Below, piece after piece: positions 48,874 through 61,280 of a DNA stretch of 64,000 nt. Under the pieces are notes generated by a model. That model did no database searches and was not told where the DNA came from. It saw only the letters and a program-made list of their open reading frames with translations. Source of the stretch: Rallus limicola (lineage: Eukaryota > Chordata > Aves > Gruiformes > Rallidae); NCBI GenBank assembly GCA_022605955.1, contig JAKCOZ010000307.1:124001-188000 (forward strand), written 5' to 3'. How positions within the stretch are numbered: the first letter of the stretch is position 1; each line of letters opens with the position of its first letter. Made by a program: the position numbers and the translations under genes.

Positions 48874-50108
48874 AGCTATGCCTTTCATGCCTAGCTTCTT
48901 TACTTTGGGAGTTATTGCTGGACGTTTAGCATGTTTTGAACTGCAGTCTGCTAGGGCCGAGAAAAGCACCGTAGGATGTTCCAGGCATGTTCCCTCTTTC
49001 CAGGCAAAGGAAAAGGCTGAGAACCAAAGTGACAGGGGCTGCTCGTGTGTCCTGTTAGGAGGTTTCAGACAAGCTATGCCTTTCAGGCCTAGCTTCTTTA
49101 CTTTGGGAGTTATTGCTGGACGTTTAGCATGTTTTGAACTGCAGTCTGCTAGGGCCGAGAAAAGCACCGTAGGAGGTTCCAGGCATGTTCCCTCTTTCCA
49201 GGCAAAGGAAAAGGCTGAGAGCCAAAGTGACAGGGGCTGCTCGTGTGTCCTGTTAGGAGGTTTCAGACAAGCTATGCCTTTCATGCCTAGCTTCTTTACT
49301 TTGGGAGTTATTGCTGGACGTTTAGCATGTTTTGAACTGCAGTCTGCTAGGGCCGAGAAAAGCACCGTAGGAGGTTCCAGGCATGTTCCCTCTTTCCAGG
49401 CAAAGGAAAAGGCTGAGAGCCAAAGTGACAGGGGCTGCTCGTGTGTCCTGTTAGGAGGTTTCAGACAAGCTATGCCTTTCAGGCCTAGCTTCTTTACTTT
49501 GGGAGTTATTGCTGGACGTTTAGCATGTTTTGAACTGCAGTCTGCTAGGGCCGAGAAAAGCGCCGTAGGAGGTTCCAGGCATGTTCCCTCTTTCCAGGCA
49601 AAGGAAAAGTCTGAGAGCCAAAGTGACAGGGTCTGCTCGTGTGTCCTGTTAGGAGGTTTCAGACAAGCTATGCCTTTCAGGCCTAGCTTCTTTACTTTGG
49701 GAGTTATTGCTGGACGTTTAGCATGTTTTGAACTGCAGTCTGCTAGGGCCGAGAAAAGCACCGTAGGAGGTTCCAGGCATGTTCCCTCTTTCCAGGCAAA
49801 GGAAAAGGCTGAGAACCAAAGTGACAGGGGCTGCTCGTGTGTCATGTTAGGAGGTTTCAGACAAGCTATGCCTTTCAGGCCTAGCTTCTTTACTTTGGGA
49901 GTTATTGCTGGACGTTTAGCATGTTTTGAATTGCAGTCTGCTAGGGCCGAGAAAAGCACCGTAGGAGGTTCCAGGCATGTTCCCTCTTTCCAGGCAAAGG
50001 AAAAGGCTGAGAGCCAAAGTGACAGGGTCTGCTCGTGTGTCCTGTTAGGAGGTTTCAGACAAGCTATGCCTTTCAGGCCTAGCTTGTCTGAATCCTCCTA
50101 ACAGGACA
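48874..50108. repeat. Block 31, 6 monomers, ends in class A foldback
   Basis: It is the tandem copy of block 28 without that block's private variants. An internal TTCATGCC is at about 49,281. Confidence 0.92.
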
Positions 50109-50947
50109 AGCTATGCCTTTCAGGCCTAGCTTCTTTACTTTGGGAGTTATTGCTGGACGTTTAGCATGTTTTGAACTGCAGTCTGCTAGGGCCGAGAAAA
50201 GCACCGTAGGAGGTTCCAGGCATGTTCCCTCTTTCCAGGCAAAGGAAAAGGCTGAGAACCAAAGTGACAGGGGCTGCTCGTGTGTCATGTTAGGAGGTTT
50301 CAGACAAGCTATGCCTTTCAGGCCTAGCTTCTTTACTTTGGGAGTTATTGCTGGACGTTTAGCATGTTTTGAACTGCAGTCTGCTAGGGCCGAGAAAAGC
50401 ACCGTAGGAGGTTCCAGGCATGTTCCTTCTTTCCAGGCAAAGGAAAAGGCTGAGAGCCAAAGTGACAGGGGCTGCTCGTGTATCCTGTTAGGAGGTTTCA
50501 GACAAGCTATGCCTTTCAGGCCTAGCTTCTTTACTTTGGGAGTTATTGCTGGACTTTTAGCATGTTTTGAATTGCAGTCTGCTAGGGCCGAGAAAAGCAC
50601 CGTAGGAGGTTCCAGGCATGTTCCCTCTTTCCAGGCAAAGGAAAAGGCTGAGAGCCAAAGTGACAGGGTCTGCTCGTGTGTCCTGTTAGGAGGTTTCAGA
50701 CAAGCTATGCCTTTCAGGCCTAGCTTCTTTACTTTGGGAGTTATTGCTGGACGTTTAGCATGTTTTGAACTGCAGTCTGCTAGGGCCGAGAAAAGCACCG
50801 TAGGAGGTTCCAGGCATGTTCCCTCTTTCCAGGCAAAGGAAAAGGCTGAGAGCCAAAGTGACAGGGTCTGCTCGTGTGTCCTGTTAGGAGGTTTCAGACA
50901 AGCTAGGCCTGAAAGGCATAGCTTGTCTGAAACCTCCTAACAGGACA
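50109..50947. repeat. Block 32, 4 monomers, ends in inverted-spacer foldback
   Basis: It corresponds to block 8 with one extra monomer (CATGTTCCTTC and GTATCC, near 50,420-50,485). Confidence 0.9.
50877..50947. repeat. Foldback with inverted spacer, third copy
   Basis: The spacer is AGGCCTGAAAGGCAT and the arms match perfectly. This copy lies in the segment matching 16.1-18.6 kb at an offset of about 34.0 kb. The monomer after it has the normal GGACGTTTAGC, so the GGACTTTTAGC unit seen after the other two copies is missing here. Confidence 0.92.
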
Positions 50948-52578
50948 AGCTATGCCTTTCATGCCTAGCTTCTTTACTTTGGGAGTTATTGCTGGACGTT
51001 TAGCATGTTTTGAACTGCAGTCTGCTAGGGCCGAGAAAAGCACCGTAGGAGGTTCCAGGCATGTTCCCTCTTTCCAGGCAAAGGAAAAGGCTGAGAGCCA
51101 AAGTGACAGGGTCTGCTCGTGTGTCCTGTTAGGAGGTTTCAGACAAGCTATGCCTTTCAGGCCTCGCTTCTTTACTTTGGGAGTTATTGCTGGACGTTTA
51201 GCATGTTTTGAACTGCAGTCTGCTAGGGCCGAGAAAAGCACCGTAGGAGGTTCCAGGCATGTTCCCTCTTTCCAGGCAAAGGAAAAGGCTGAGAGCCAAA
51301 GTGACAGGGTCTGCTCGGGTGTCCTGTTAGGAGGTTTCAGACAAGCTATGCCTTTCAGGCCTAGCTTCTTTACTTTGGGAGTTATTGCTGGACGTTTAGC
51401 ATGTTTTGAGCTGCAGTCTCCTAGGGCCGAGAAAAGCACCGTAGGAGGTTCCAGGCATGTTCCCTCTTTCCAAGCAAAGGAAAAAGCTGAGAGCCAAAGT
51501 GAAAGGGTTTGCTCGTGTGTCCTGTTAGGAGGTTTCAGACAAGCTATGCCTTTCAGGCCTAGCTTCTTTACTTTGGGAGTTATTGCTGGACGTTTAGCAT
51601 GTTTTGAATTGCAGTCTGCTAGGGCCGAGAAAAGCACCGTAGGAGGTTCCAGGCATGTTCCCTCTTTCCAGGCAAAGGAAAAGGCTGAGAGCCAAAGTGA
51701 CAGGGTCTGCTTGTGTGTCCTGTTAGGAGGTTTCAGACAAGCTATGCCTTTCAGGCCTAGCTTCTTTACTTTGGGAGTTATTGCTGGACGTTTAGCATGT
51801 TTTGAACTGCAGTCTGCTAGGGCCGAGAAAAGCACCGTAGGAGGTTCCAGGCATGTTCCCTCTTTCCAGGCAAAGGAAAAGGCTGAGAGCCAAAGTGACA
51901 GGATCTGCTCGTGTGTCCTGTTAGGAGGTTTCAGACAAGCTATGCCTTTCATGCCTAGCTTCTTTACTTTGGGAGTTATTGCTGGACGTTTAGCATGTTT
52001 TGAACTGCAGTCTGCTAGGGCCGAGAAAAGCACCGTAGGAGGTTCCAGGCATGTTCCCTCTTTCCAGGCAAAGGAAAAGGCTGAGAGCCAAAGTGACAGG
52101 GGCTGCTCGTGTGTCCTGTTAGGAGGTTTCAGACAAGCTATGCCTTTCAGGCCTAGCTTCTTTACTTTGGGAGTTATTGCTGGACGTTTAGCATGTTTTG
52201 AACTGCAGTCTGCTAGGGCCGAGAAAAGCACCGTAGGAGGTTCCAGGCATGTTCCCTCTTTCCAGGCAAAGGAAAAGGCTGAGAACCAAAGTGACAGGGT
52301 CTGCTCGTGTGTCATGTTAGGAGGTTTCAGACAAGCTATGCCTTTCAGGCCTAGCTTCTTTACTTTGGGAGTTATTGCTGGACGTTTAGCATGTTTTGAA
52401 TTGCAGTCTGCTAGTGCCGAGAAAAGCACCGTAGGAGGTTCCAGGCATGTTCCCTCTTTCCAGGCAAAGGAAAAGGCTGAGAGCCAAAGTGACAGGGTCT
52501 GCTCGTGTGTCCTCTTTGGAGGTTTCAGACAAGCTATGCCTTTCAGGCCTAGCTTGTCTAAAACCTCCTAACAGGACA
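50948..52578. repeat. Block 33, 8 monomers, ends in class C foldback
   Basis: It corresponds to block 9 minus one monomer. Blocks 8+9 and blocks 32+33 have the same total length (2,470 bp), because one gain offsets one loss. Confidence 0.9.
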
Positions 52579-55001
52579 AGCTATGCCTTTCATGCCTAGC
52601 TTCTTTACTTTGGGAGTTATTGCTGGACGTTTAGCATGTTTTGAACTGCAGTCTGCTAGGGCCGAGAAAAGCACCGTAGGAGGTTCCAGGCATGTTCCCT
52701 CTTTCCAGGCAAAGGAAAAGGCTGAGAACCAAAGTGACAGGGGCTGCTCGTGTGTCATGTTAGGAGGTTTCAGACAAGCTATGCCTTTCAGGCCTAGCTT
52801 CTTTACTTTGGGAGTTATTGCTGGACGTTTAGCATGTTTTGAACTGCAGTCTGCTAGGGCCGAGAAAAGCACCGTAGGAGGTTCCAGGCATGTTCCTTCT
52901 TTCCAGGCAAAGGAAAAGGCTGAGAGCCAAAGTGACAGGGGCTGCTCGTGTATCCTGTTAGGAGGTTTCAGACAAGCTATGCCTTTCAGGCCTAGCTTCT
53001 TTACTTTGGGAGTTATTGCTGGACGTTTAGCATGTTTTGAACTGCAGTCTGCTAGGGCCGAGAAAAGCACCGTAGGAGGTTCCAGGCATGTTCCCTCTTT
53101 CCAGGCAAAGGAAAAGGCTGAGAGCCAAAGTGACAGGGGCTACTCGTGTGTCCTGTTAGGAGGTTTCAGACAAGCTATGCCTTTCAGGCCTAGCTTCTTT
53201 ACTTTGGGAGTTATTGCTGGACATTTAGCATGTTTTGAACTGCAGTCTGCTAGGCCTGAGAAAAGCACCGTAGGAGGTTCCAGGCATGTTCCCTCTTTCC
53301 AGGCAAAGGAAAAGGCTAAGAGCCAAAGTGACAGGGGCTGCTCGTGTGTCCTGTTAGGAGGTTTCAGACAAGCTATGCCTTTCAGGCCTAGCTTCTTTAC
53401 TTTGGGAGTTATTGCTGGACGTTTAGCATGTTTTGAACTGCAGTCTGCTAGGGCCGAGAAAAGCACCGTAGGAGGTTCCAGGCATGTTCCCTCTTTCCAG
53501 GCAAAGGAAAAGGCTGAGAGCCAAAGTGACAGGGTCTGCTCGTGTGTCCTGTTAGGAGGTTTCAGACAAGCTATGCCTTTCATGCCTAGCTTCTTTACTT
53601 TGGGAGTTATTGCTGGACGTTTAGCATGTTTTGAGCTGCAGTCTGCTAGGGCCGAGAAAAGCACCGTAGGAGGTTCCAGGCATGTTCCCTCTTTCCAAGC
53701 AAAGGAAAAAGCTGAGAGCCAAAGTGAAAGGGTTTGCTCGTGTGTCCTGTTAGGAGGTTTCAGACAAGCTATGCCTTTCAGGCCTAGCTTCTTTACTTTG
53801 GGAGTTATTGCTGGACGTTTAGCATGTTTTGAATTGCAGTCTGCTAGGGCCGAGAAAAGCACCGTAGGAGGTTCCAGGCATGTTCCCTCTTTCCAGGCAA
53901 AGGAAAAGGCTGAGAGCCAAAGTGACAGGGTCTGCTTGTGTGTCCTGTTAGGAGGTTTCAGACAAGCTATGCCTTTCAGGCCTAGCTTCTTTACTTTGGG
54001 AGTTATTGCTGGACGTTTAGCATGTTTTGAACTGCAGTCTGCTAGGGCCGAGAAAAGCACCGTAGGAGGTTCCAGGCATGTTCCCTCTTTCCAGGCAAAG
54101 GAAAAGGCTGAGAGCCAAAGTGATAGGATCTGCTCGTGTGTCCTGTTAGGAGGTTTCAGACAAGCTATGCCTTTCAGGCCTAGCTTCTTTACTTTGGGAG
54201 TTATTGCTGGACGTTTAGCATGTTTTGAACTGCAGTCTGCTAGGGCCGAGAAAAGCACCGTAGGAGGTTCCAGGCATGTTCCCTCTTTCCAGGCAAAGGA
54301 AAAGGCTGAGAACCAAAGTGACAGGGGCTGCTCGTGTGTCCTGTTAGGAGGTTTCAGACAAGCTATGCCTTTCAGGCCTAGCTTCTTTACTTTGGGAGTT
54401 ATTGCTGGACGTTTAGCATGTTTTGAACTGCAGTCTGCTAGGGCCGAGAAAAGCACCGTAGGAGGTTCCAGGCATGTTCCCTCTTTCCAGGCAAAGGAAA
54501 AGGCTGAGAACCAAAGTGACAGGGGCTGCTCGTGTGTCATGTTAGGAGGTTTCAGACAAGCTATGCCTTTCAGGCCTAGCTTCTTTACTTTGGGAGTTAT
54601 TGCTGGACGTTTAGCATGTTTTGAACTGCAGTCTGCTAGGGCCGAGAAAAGCACCGTAGGAGGTTCCAGGCATGTTCCCTCTTTCCAGGCAAAGGAAAAG
54701 GCTGAGAACCAAAGTGACAGGGGCTGCTCGTGTGTCATGTTAGGAGGTTTCAGACAAGCTATGCCTTTCAGGCCTAGCTTCTTTACTTTGGGATTTATTG
54801 CTGGACGTTTAGCATGTTTTGAATTGCAGTCTGCTAGTGCCGAGAAAAGCACCGTAGGAGGTTCCAGGCATGTTCCCTCTTTCCAGGCAAAGGAAAAGTC
54901 TGAGAGCCAAAGTGACAGGGTCTGCTCGTGTGTCCTCTTAGGAGGTTTCAGACAAGCTATGCCTTTCAGGCCTAGCTTGCCTGAAACCTCCTAACAGGAC
55001 A
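52579..55001. repeat. Block 34, 12 monomers, ends in class B foldback
   Basis: It has the same order and nearly the same sequence as block 17. One visible difference is GACAGGGGC against GACAGGGTC in the monomer carrying GGCTAAGAGCC. Confidence 0.9.
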
Positions 55002-55840
55002 AGCTATGCCTTTCATGCCTAGCTTCTTTACTTTGGGAGTTATTGCTGGACGTTTAGCATGTTTTGAACTGCAGTCTGCTAGGTGCGAGAAAAGCACCGT
55101 AGGAGGTTCCAGGCATGTTCCCTCTTTCCAGGCAAAGGAAAAGGCTGAGAACCAAAGTGACAGGGGCTGCTTGTGTGTCATGTTAGGAGGTTTCAGACAA
55201 GCTATGCCTTTCAGGCCTAGCTTCTTTACTTTGGGAGTTATTGCTGGACGTTTAGCATGTTTTGAACTGCAGTCTGCTAGGGCCGAGAAAAGCACCGTAG
55301 GAGGTTCCAGGCATGTTCCCTCTTTCCAGGCAAAGGAAAAGGCTGAGAGCCAAAGTGACAGGGGCTGCTCGTGTATCCATTTAGGAGGTTTCAGACAAGC
55401 TATGCCTTTCAGGCCTAGCTTCTTTACTTTGGGAGTTATTGCTGGACGTTTAGCATGTTTTGAACTGCAGTCTGCTAGGGCCGAGAAAAGCACCGTAGGA
55501 GGTTCCAGGCATGTTCCCTCTTTCCAGGCAAAGGAAAAGGCTGAGAACCAAAGTGACAGGGGCTGCTCGTGTGTCATGTTAGGAGGTTTCAGACAAGCTA
55601 TGCCTTTCAGGCCTAGCTTCTTTACTTTGGGAGTTATTGCTGGACGTTTAGCATGTTTTGAATTGCAGTCTGCTAGTGCCGAGAAAAGCACCGTAGGAGG
55701 TTCCAGGCATGTTCCCTCTTTCCAGGCAAAGGAAAAGGCTGAGAGCCAAAGTGACAGGGTCTGCTCGTGTGTCCTCTTTGGAGGTTTCAGACAAGCTATG
55801 CCTTTCAGGCCTAGCTTGTCTAAAACCTCCTAACAGGACA
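55002..55840. repeat. Block 35, 4 monomers, ends in class C foldback
   Basis: It resembles blocks 13 and 16 but has GTATCCATTTAGG near 55,373 and the normal TTGGGAGTTATTG in its last monomer. Confidence 0.9.
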
Positions 55841-58065
55841 AGCTATGCCTTTCATGCCTAGCTTCTTTACTTTGGGAGTTATTGCTGGACGTTTAGCATG
55901 TTTTGAACTGCAGTCTGCTAGGGCCGAGAAAAGCACCGTAGGAGGTTCCAGGCATGTTCCTTCTTTCCAGGCAAAGGAAAAGGCTGAGAGCCAAAGTGAC
56001 AGGGGCTGCTCGTGTATCCTGTTAGGAGGTTTCAGACAAGCTATGCCTTTCAGGCCTAGCTTCTTTACTTTGGGAGTTATTGCTGGACGTTTAGCATGTT
56101 TTGAACTGCAGTCTGCTAGGGCCGAGAAAAGCACCGTAGGAGGTTCCAGGCATGTTCCCTCTTTCCAGGCAAAGGAAAAGGCTGAGAGCCAAAGTGACAG
56201 GGGCTACTCGTGTGTCCTGTTAGGAGGTTTCAGACAAGCTATGCCTTTCAGGCCTAGCTTCTTTACTTTGGGAGTTATTGCTGGACATTTAGCATGTTTT
56301 GAACTGCAGTCTGCTAGGCCTGAGAAAAGCACCGTAGGAAGTTCCAGGCATGTTCCCTCTTTCCAGGCAAAGGAAAAGGCTAAGAGCCAAAGTGACAGGG
56401 GCTGCTCGTGTGTCCTGTTAGGAGGTTTCAGACAAGCTATGCCTTTCAGGCCTAGCTTCTTTACTTTGGGAGTTATTGCTGGACGTTTAGCATGTTTTGA
56501 ACTGCAGTCTGCTAGGGCCGAGAAAAGCACCGTAGGAGGTTCCAGGCATGTTCCCTCTTTCCAGGCAAAGGAAAAGGCTGAGAGCCAAAGTGACAGGGTC
56601 TGCTCGTGTGTCCTCTTAGGAGGTTTCAGACAAGCTATGCCTTTCATGCCTAGCTTCTTTACTTTGGGAGTTATTGCTGGACGTTTAGCATGTTTTGAGC
56701 TGCAGTCTGCTAGGGCCGAGAAAAGCACCGTAGGAGGTTCCAGGCATGTTCCCTCTTTCCAAGCAAAGGAAAAAGCTGAGAGCCAAAGTGAAAGGGTTTG
56801 CTCGTGTGTCCTGTTAGGAGGTTTCAGACAAGCTATGCCTTTCAGGCCTAGCTTCTTTACTTTGGGAGTTATTGCTGGACGTTTAGCATGTTTTGAATTG
56901 CAGTCTGCTAGGGCCGAGAAAAGCACCGTAGGAGGTTCCAGGCATGTTCCCTCTTTCCAGGCAAAGGAAAAGGCTGAGAGCCAAAGTGACAGGGTCTGCT
57001 TGTGTGTCCTGTTAGGAGGTTTCAGACAAGCTATGCCTTTCAGGCCTAGCTTCTTTACTTTGGGAGTTATTGCTGGACGTTTAGCATGTTTTGAACTGCA
57101 GTCTGCTAGGGCCGAGAAAAGCACCGTAGGAGGTTCCAGGCATGTTCCCTCTTTCCAGGCAAAGGAAAAGGCTGAGAGCCAAAGTGATAGGATCTGCTCG
57201 TGTGTCCTGTTAGGAGGTTTCAGACAAGCTATGCCTTTCAGGCCTAGCTTCTTTACTTTGGGAGTTATTGCTGGACGTTTAGCATGTTTTGAACTGCAGT
57301 CTGCTAGGGCCGAGAAAAGCACCGTAGGAGGTTCCAGGTATGTTCCCTCTTTCCAGGCAAAGGAAAAGGCTGAGAACCAAAGTGACAGGGGCTGCTCGTG
57401 TGTCCTGTTAGGAGGTTTCAGACAAGCTATGCCTTTCAGGCCTAGCTTCTTTACTTTGGGAGTTATTGCTGGACGTTTAGCATGTTTTGAACTGCAGTCT
57501 GCTAGGGCCGAGAAAAGCACCGTAGGAGGTTCCAGGCATGTTCCCTCTTTCCAGGCAAAGGAAAAGGCTGAGAACCAAAGTGACAGGGGCTGCTCGTGTG
57601 TCATGTTAGGAGGTTTCAGACAAGCTATGCCTTTCAGGCCTAGCTTCTTTACTTTGGGAGTTATTGCTGGACGTTTAGCATGTTTTGAACTGCAGTCTGC
57701 TAGGGCCGAGAAAAGCACCGTAGGAGGTTCCAGGCATGTTCCCTCTTTCCAGGCAAAGGAAAAGGCTGAGAACCAAAGTGACAGTGTCTGCTCGTGTGTC
57801 ATGTTAGGAGGTTTCAGACAAGCTATGCCTTTCAGGCCTAGCTTCTTTACTTTGGGATTTATTGCTGGACGTTTAGCATGTTTTGAATTGCAGTCTGCTA
57901 GTGCCGAGAAAAGCACCGTAGGAGGTTCCAGGCATGTTCCCTCTTTCCAGGCAAAGGAAAAGTCTGAGAGCCAAAGTGACAGGGTCTGCTCGTGTGTCCT
58001 CTTAGGAGGTTTCAGACAAGCTATGCCTTTCAGGCCTAGCTTGCCTGAAACCTCCTAACAGGACA
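55841..58065. repeat. Block 36, 11 monomers, ends in class B foldback
   Basis: It has the same order as blocks 17 and 34, lacking their first GAGAACC/GTCATG monomer. Private changes are GGAAGTTCC in the CTAGGCCTGAG monomer (56,337), CCAGGTATG near 57,333 and GACAGTGTC near 57,781. Confidence 0.9.
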
Positions 58066-61000
58066 AGCTATGCCTTTCATGCCTAGCTTCTTTACTTTGG
58101 GAGTTATTGCTGGACGTTTAGCATGTTTTGAACTGCAGTCTGCTAGGTGCGAGAAAAGCACCGTAGGAGGTTCCAGGCATGTTCCCTCTTTCCAGGCAAA
58201 GGAAAAGGCTGAGAACCAAAGTGACAGGGGCTGCTTGTGTGTCATGTTAGGAGGTTTCAGACAAGCTATGCCTTTCAGGCCTAGCTTCTTTACTTTGGGA
58301 GTTATTGCTGGACGTTTAGCATGTTTTGAACTGCAGTCTGCTAGGGCCGAGAAAAGCACCGTAGGAGGTTCCAGGCATGTTCCCTCTTTCCAGGCAAAGG
58401 AAAAGGCTGAGAGCCAAAGTGACAGGGGCTGCTCGTGTATCCTGTTAGGAGGTTTCAGACAAGCTATGCCTTTCAGGCCTAGCTTCTTTACTTTGGGAGT
58501 TATTGCTGGACGTTTAGCATGTTTTGAACTGCAGTCTGCTAGGGCCGAGAAAAGCACCGTAGGAGGTTCCAGGCATGTTCCCTCTTTCCAGGCAAAGGAA
58601 AAGGCTGAGAGCCAAAGTGACAGGGGCTGCTCGTGTGTCCTGTTAGGAGGTTTCAGACAAGCTATGCCTTTCAGGCCTAGCTTCTTTACTTTGGGAGTTA
58701 TTGCTGGACATTTAGCATGTTTTGAACTGCAGTCTGCTAGGCCTGAGAAAAGCACCGTAGGAGGTTCCAGGCATGTTCCCTCTTTCCAGGCAAAGGAAAA
58801 GGCTGAGAGCCAAAGTGACAGGGTCTGCTCGTGTGTCCTGTTAGGAGGTTTCAGACAAGCTATGCCTTTCAGGCCTAGCTTCTTTACTTTGGGAGTTATT
58901 GCTGGACGTTTAGCATGTTTTGAACTGCAGTCTGCTAGGGCCGAGAAAAGCACCGTAGGAGGTTCCAGGCATGTTCCCTCTTTCCAGGCAAAGGAAAAGG
59001 CTGAGAGCCAAAGTGACAGGGTCTGCTTGTGTGTCCTGTTAGGAGGTTTCAGACAAGCTATGCCTTTCAGGCCTAGCTTCTTTACTTTGGGAGTTATTGC
59101 TGGACGTTTAGCATGTTTTGAACTGCAGTCTGCTAGGGCCGAGAAAAGCACCGTAGGAGGTTCCAGGCATGTTCCCTCTTTCCAGGCAAAGGAAAAGGCT
59201 GAGAGCCAAAGTGACAGGGGCTGCTCGTGTGTCCTGTTAGGAGGTTTCAGACAAGCTATGCCTTTCAGGCCTAGCTTCTTTACTTTGGGAGTTATTGCTG
59301 GACGTTTAGCATGTTTTGAACTGCAGTCTGCTAGGGCCGAGAAAAGCACCGTAGGAGGTTCCAGGCATGTTCCCTCTTTCCAGGCAAAGGAAAAGGCTGA
59401 GAGCCAAAGTGACAGGGTCTGCTCGGGTGTCCTGTTAGGAGGTTTCAGACAAGCTATGCCTTTCAGGCCTAGCTTCTTTACTTTGGGAGTTATTGCTGGA
59501 CGTTTAGCATGTTTTGAACTGCAGTCTGCTAGGGCCGAGAAAAGCACCGTAGGAGGTTCCAGGCATGTTCCCTCTTTCCAGGCAAAGGAAAAGGCTGAGA
59601 GCCAAAGTGACAGGGGCTGCTCGGGTGTCCTGTTAGGAGGTTTCAGACAAGCTATGCCTTTCAGGCCTAGCTTCTTTACTTTGGGAGTTATTGCTGGACG
59701 TTTAGCATCTTTTGAGCTGCAGTCTGCTAGGGCCGAGAAAAGCACCGTAGGAGGTTCCAGGCATGTTCCCTCTTTCCAGGCAAAGGAAAAGGCTGAGAGC
59801 CAAAGTGACAGGGGCTGCTCGTGTGTCCTGTTAGGAGGTTTCAGACAAGCTATGCCTTTCAGGCCTAGCTTCTTTACTTTGGGAGTTATTGCTGGACGTT
59901 TAGCATGTTTTGAACTGCAGTCTGCTAGGGCCGAGAAAAGCACCGTAGGAGGTTCCAGGCATGTTCCCTCTTTCCAGGCAAAGGAAAAGGCTGAGAACCA
60001 AAGTGACAGGGGCTGCTCGTGTGTCATGTTAGGAGGTTTCAGACAAGCTATGCCTTTCAGGCCTAGCTTCTTTACTTTGGGAGTTATTGCTGGACGTTTA
60101 GCATGTTTTGAATTGCAGTCTGCTAGGGCCGAGAAAAGCACCGTAGGAGGTTCCAGGCATGTTCCCTCTTTCCAGGCAAAGGAAAAGGCTGAGAGCCAAA
60201 GTGACAGGGTCTGCTCGTGTGTCCTGTTAGGAGGTTTCAGACAAGCTATGCCTTTCAGGCCTAGCTTCTTTACTTTGGGAGTTATTGCTGGACGTTTAGC
60301 ATGTTTTGAACTGCAGTCTGCTAGGGCCGAGAAAAGCACCGTAGGAGGTTCCAGGCATGTTCCCTCTTTCCAGGCAAAGGAAAAGGCTGAGAGCCAAAGT
60401 GACAGGGTCTGCTCGTGTGTCCTGTTAGGAGGTTTCAGACAAGCTATGCCTTTCAGGCCTAGCTTCTTTACTTTGGGAGTTATTGCTGGACGTTTAGCAT
60501 GTTTTGAACTGCAGTCTGCTAGGGCCGAGAAAAGCACCGTAGGAGGTTCCAGGCATGTTCCCTCTTTCCAGGCAAAGGAAAAGGCTGAGAGCCAAAGTGA
60601 CAGGGGCTGCTCGTGTGTCCTGTTAGGAGGTTTCAGACAAGCTATGCCTTTCAGGCCTAGCTTCTTTACTTTGGGAGTTATTGCTGGACGTTTAGCATGT
60701 TTTGAACTGCAGTCTGCTAGGGCCGAGAAAAGCACCGTAGGAGGTTCCAGGCATGTTCCCTCTTTCCAGGCAAAGGAAAAGGCTGAGAGCCAAAGTGACA
60801 GGGGCTGCTCGTGTGTCCTGTTAGGAGGTTTCAGACAAGCTAAGCCTTTCAGGCCTAGCTTCTTTACTTTGGGAGTTATTGCTGGACGTTTAGCATGTTT
60901 TGAACTGCAGTCTGCTAGGGCCGAGAAAAGCACCGTAGGAGGTTCCAGGCATGTTCCCTCTTTCCAGGCAAAGGAAAAGGCTGAGAACCAAAGTGACAGG

Positions 61001-61280
61001 GGCTGCTCGTGTGTCATGTTAGGAGGTTTCAGACAAGCTATGCCTTTCAGGCCTAGCTTCTTTACTTTGGGAGTTATTGCTGGACGTTTAGCATGTTTTG
61101 AACTGCAGTCTGCTAGGGCCGAGAAAAGCACCGTAGGAGGTTCCAGGCATGTTCCCTCTTTCCAGGCAAAGGAAAAGGCTGAGAGCCAAAGTGACAGGGT
61201 CTGCTCGTGTGTCCTGTTAGGAGGTTTCAGACAAGCTAGGCCTTTCAGGCCTAGCTTGTCTGAATCCTCCTAACAGGACA
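58066..61280. repeat. Block 37, 16 monomers, ends in the extended class A hairpin
   Basis: Related to block 6: both start with CTAGGTGCGAG and share the CTCGGGTGTCC monomers and the AGCATCTTTTGAG monomer (here near 59,704). CTAAGCC near 60,839 repeats a rare change also seen near base 161. Confidence 0.9.
61210..61280. repeat. Foldback extended to a near-perfect hairpin with a 3-nt loop (class A)
   Basis: One base change in the spacer (AGGCCTTTCAGGCCT instead of ATGCCTTTCAGGCCT) removes the mismatch between the arms and the small inner hairpin. The element becomes two 34-bp arms around TTC, with a single T/T mismatch. It is the strongest potential hairpin or cruciform in the window. Confidence 0.9.
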
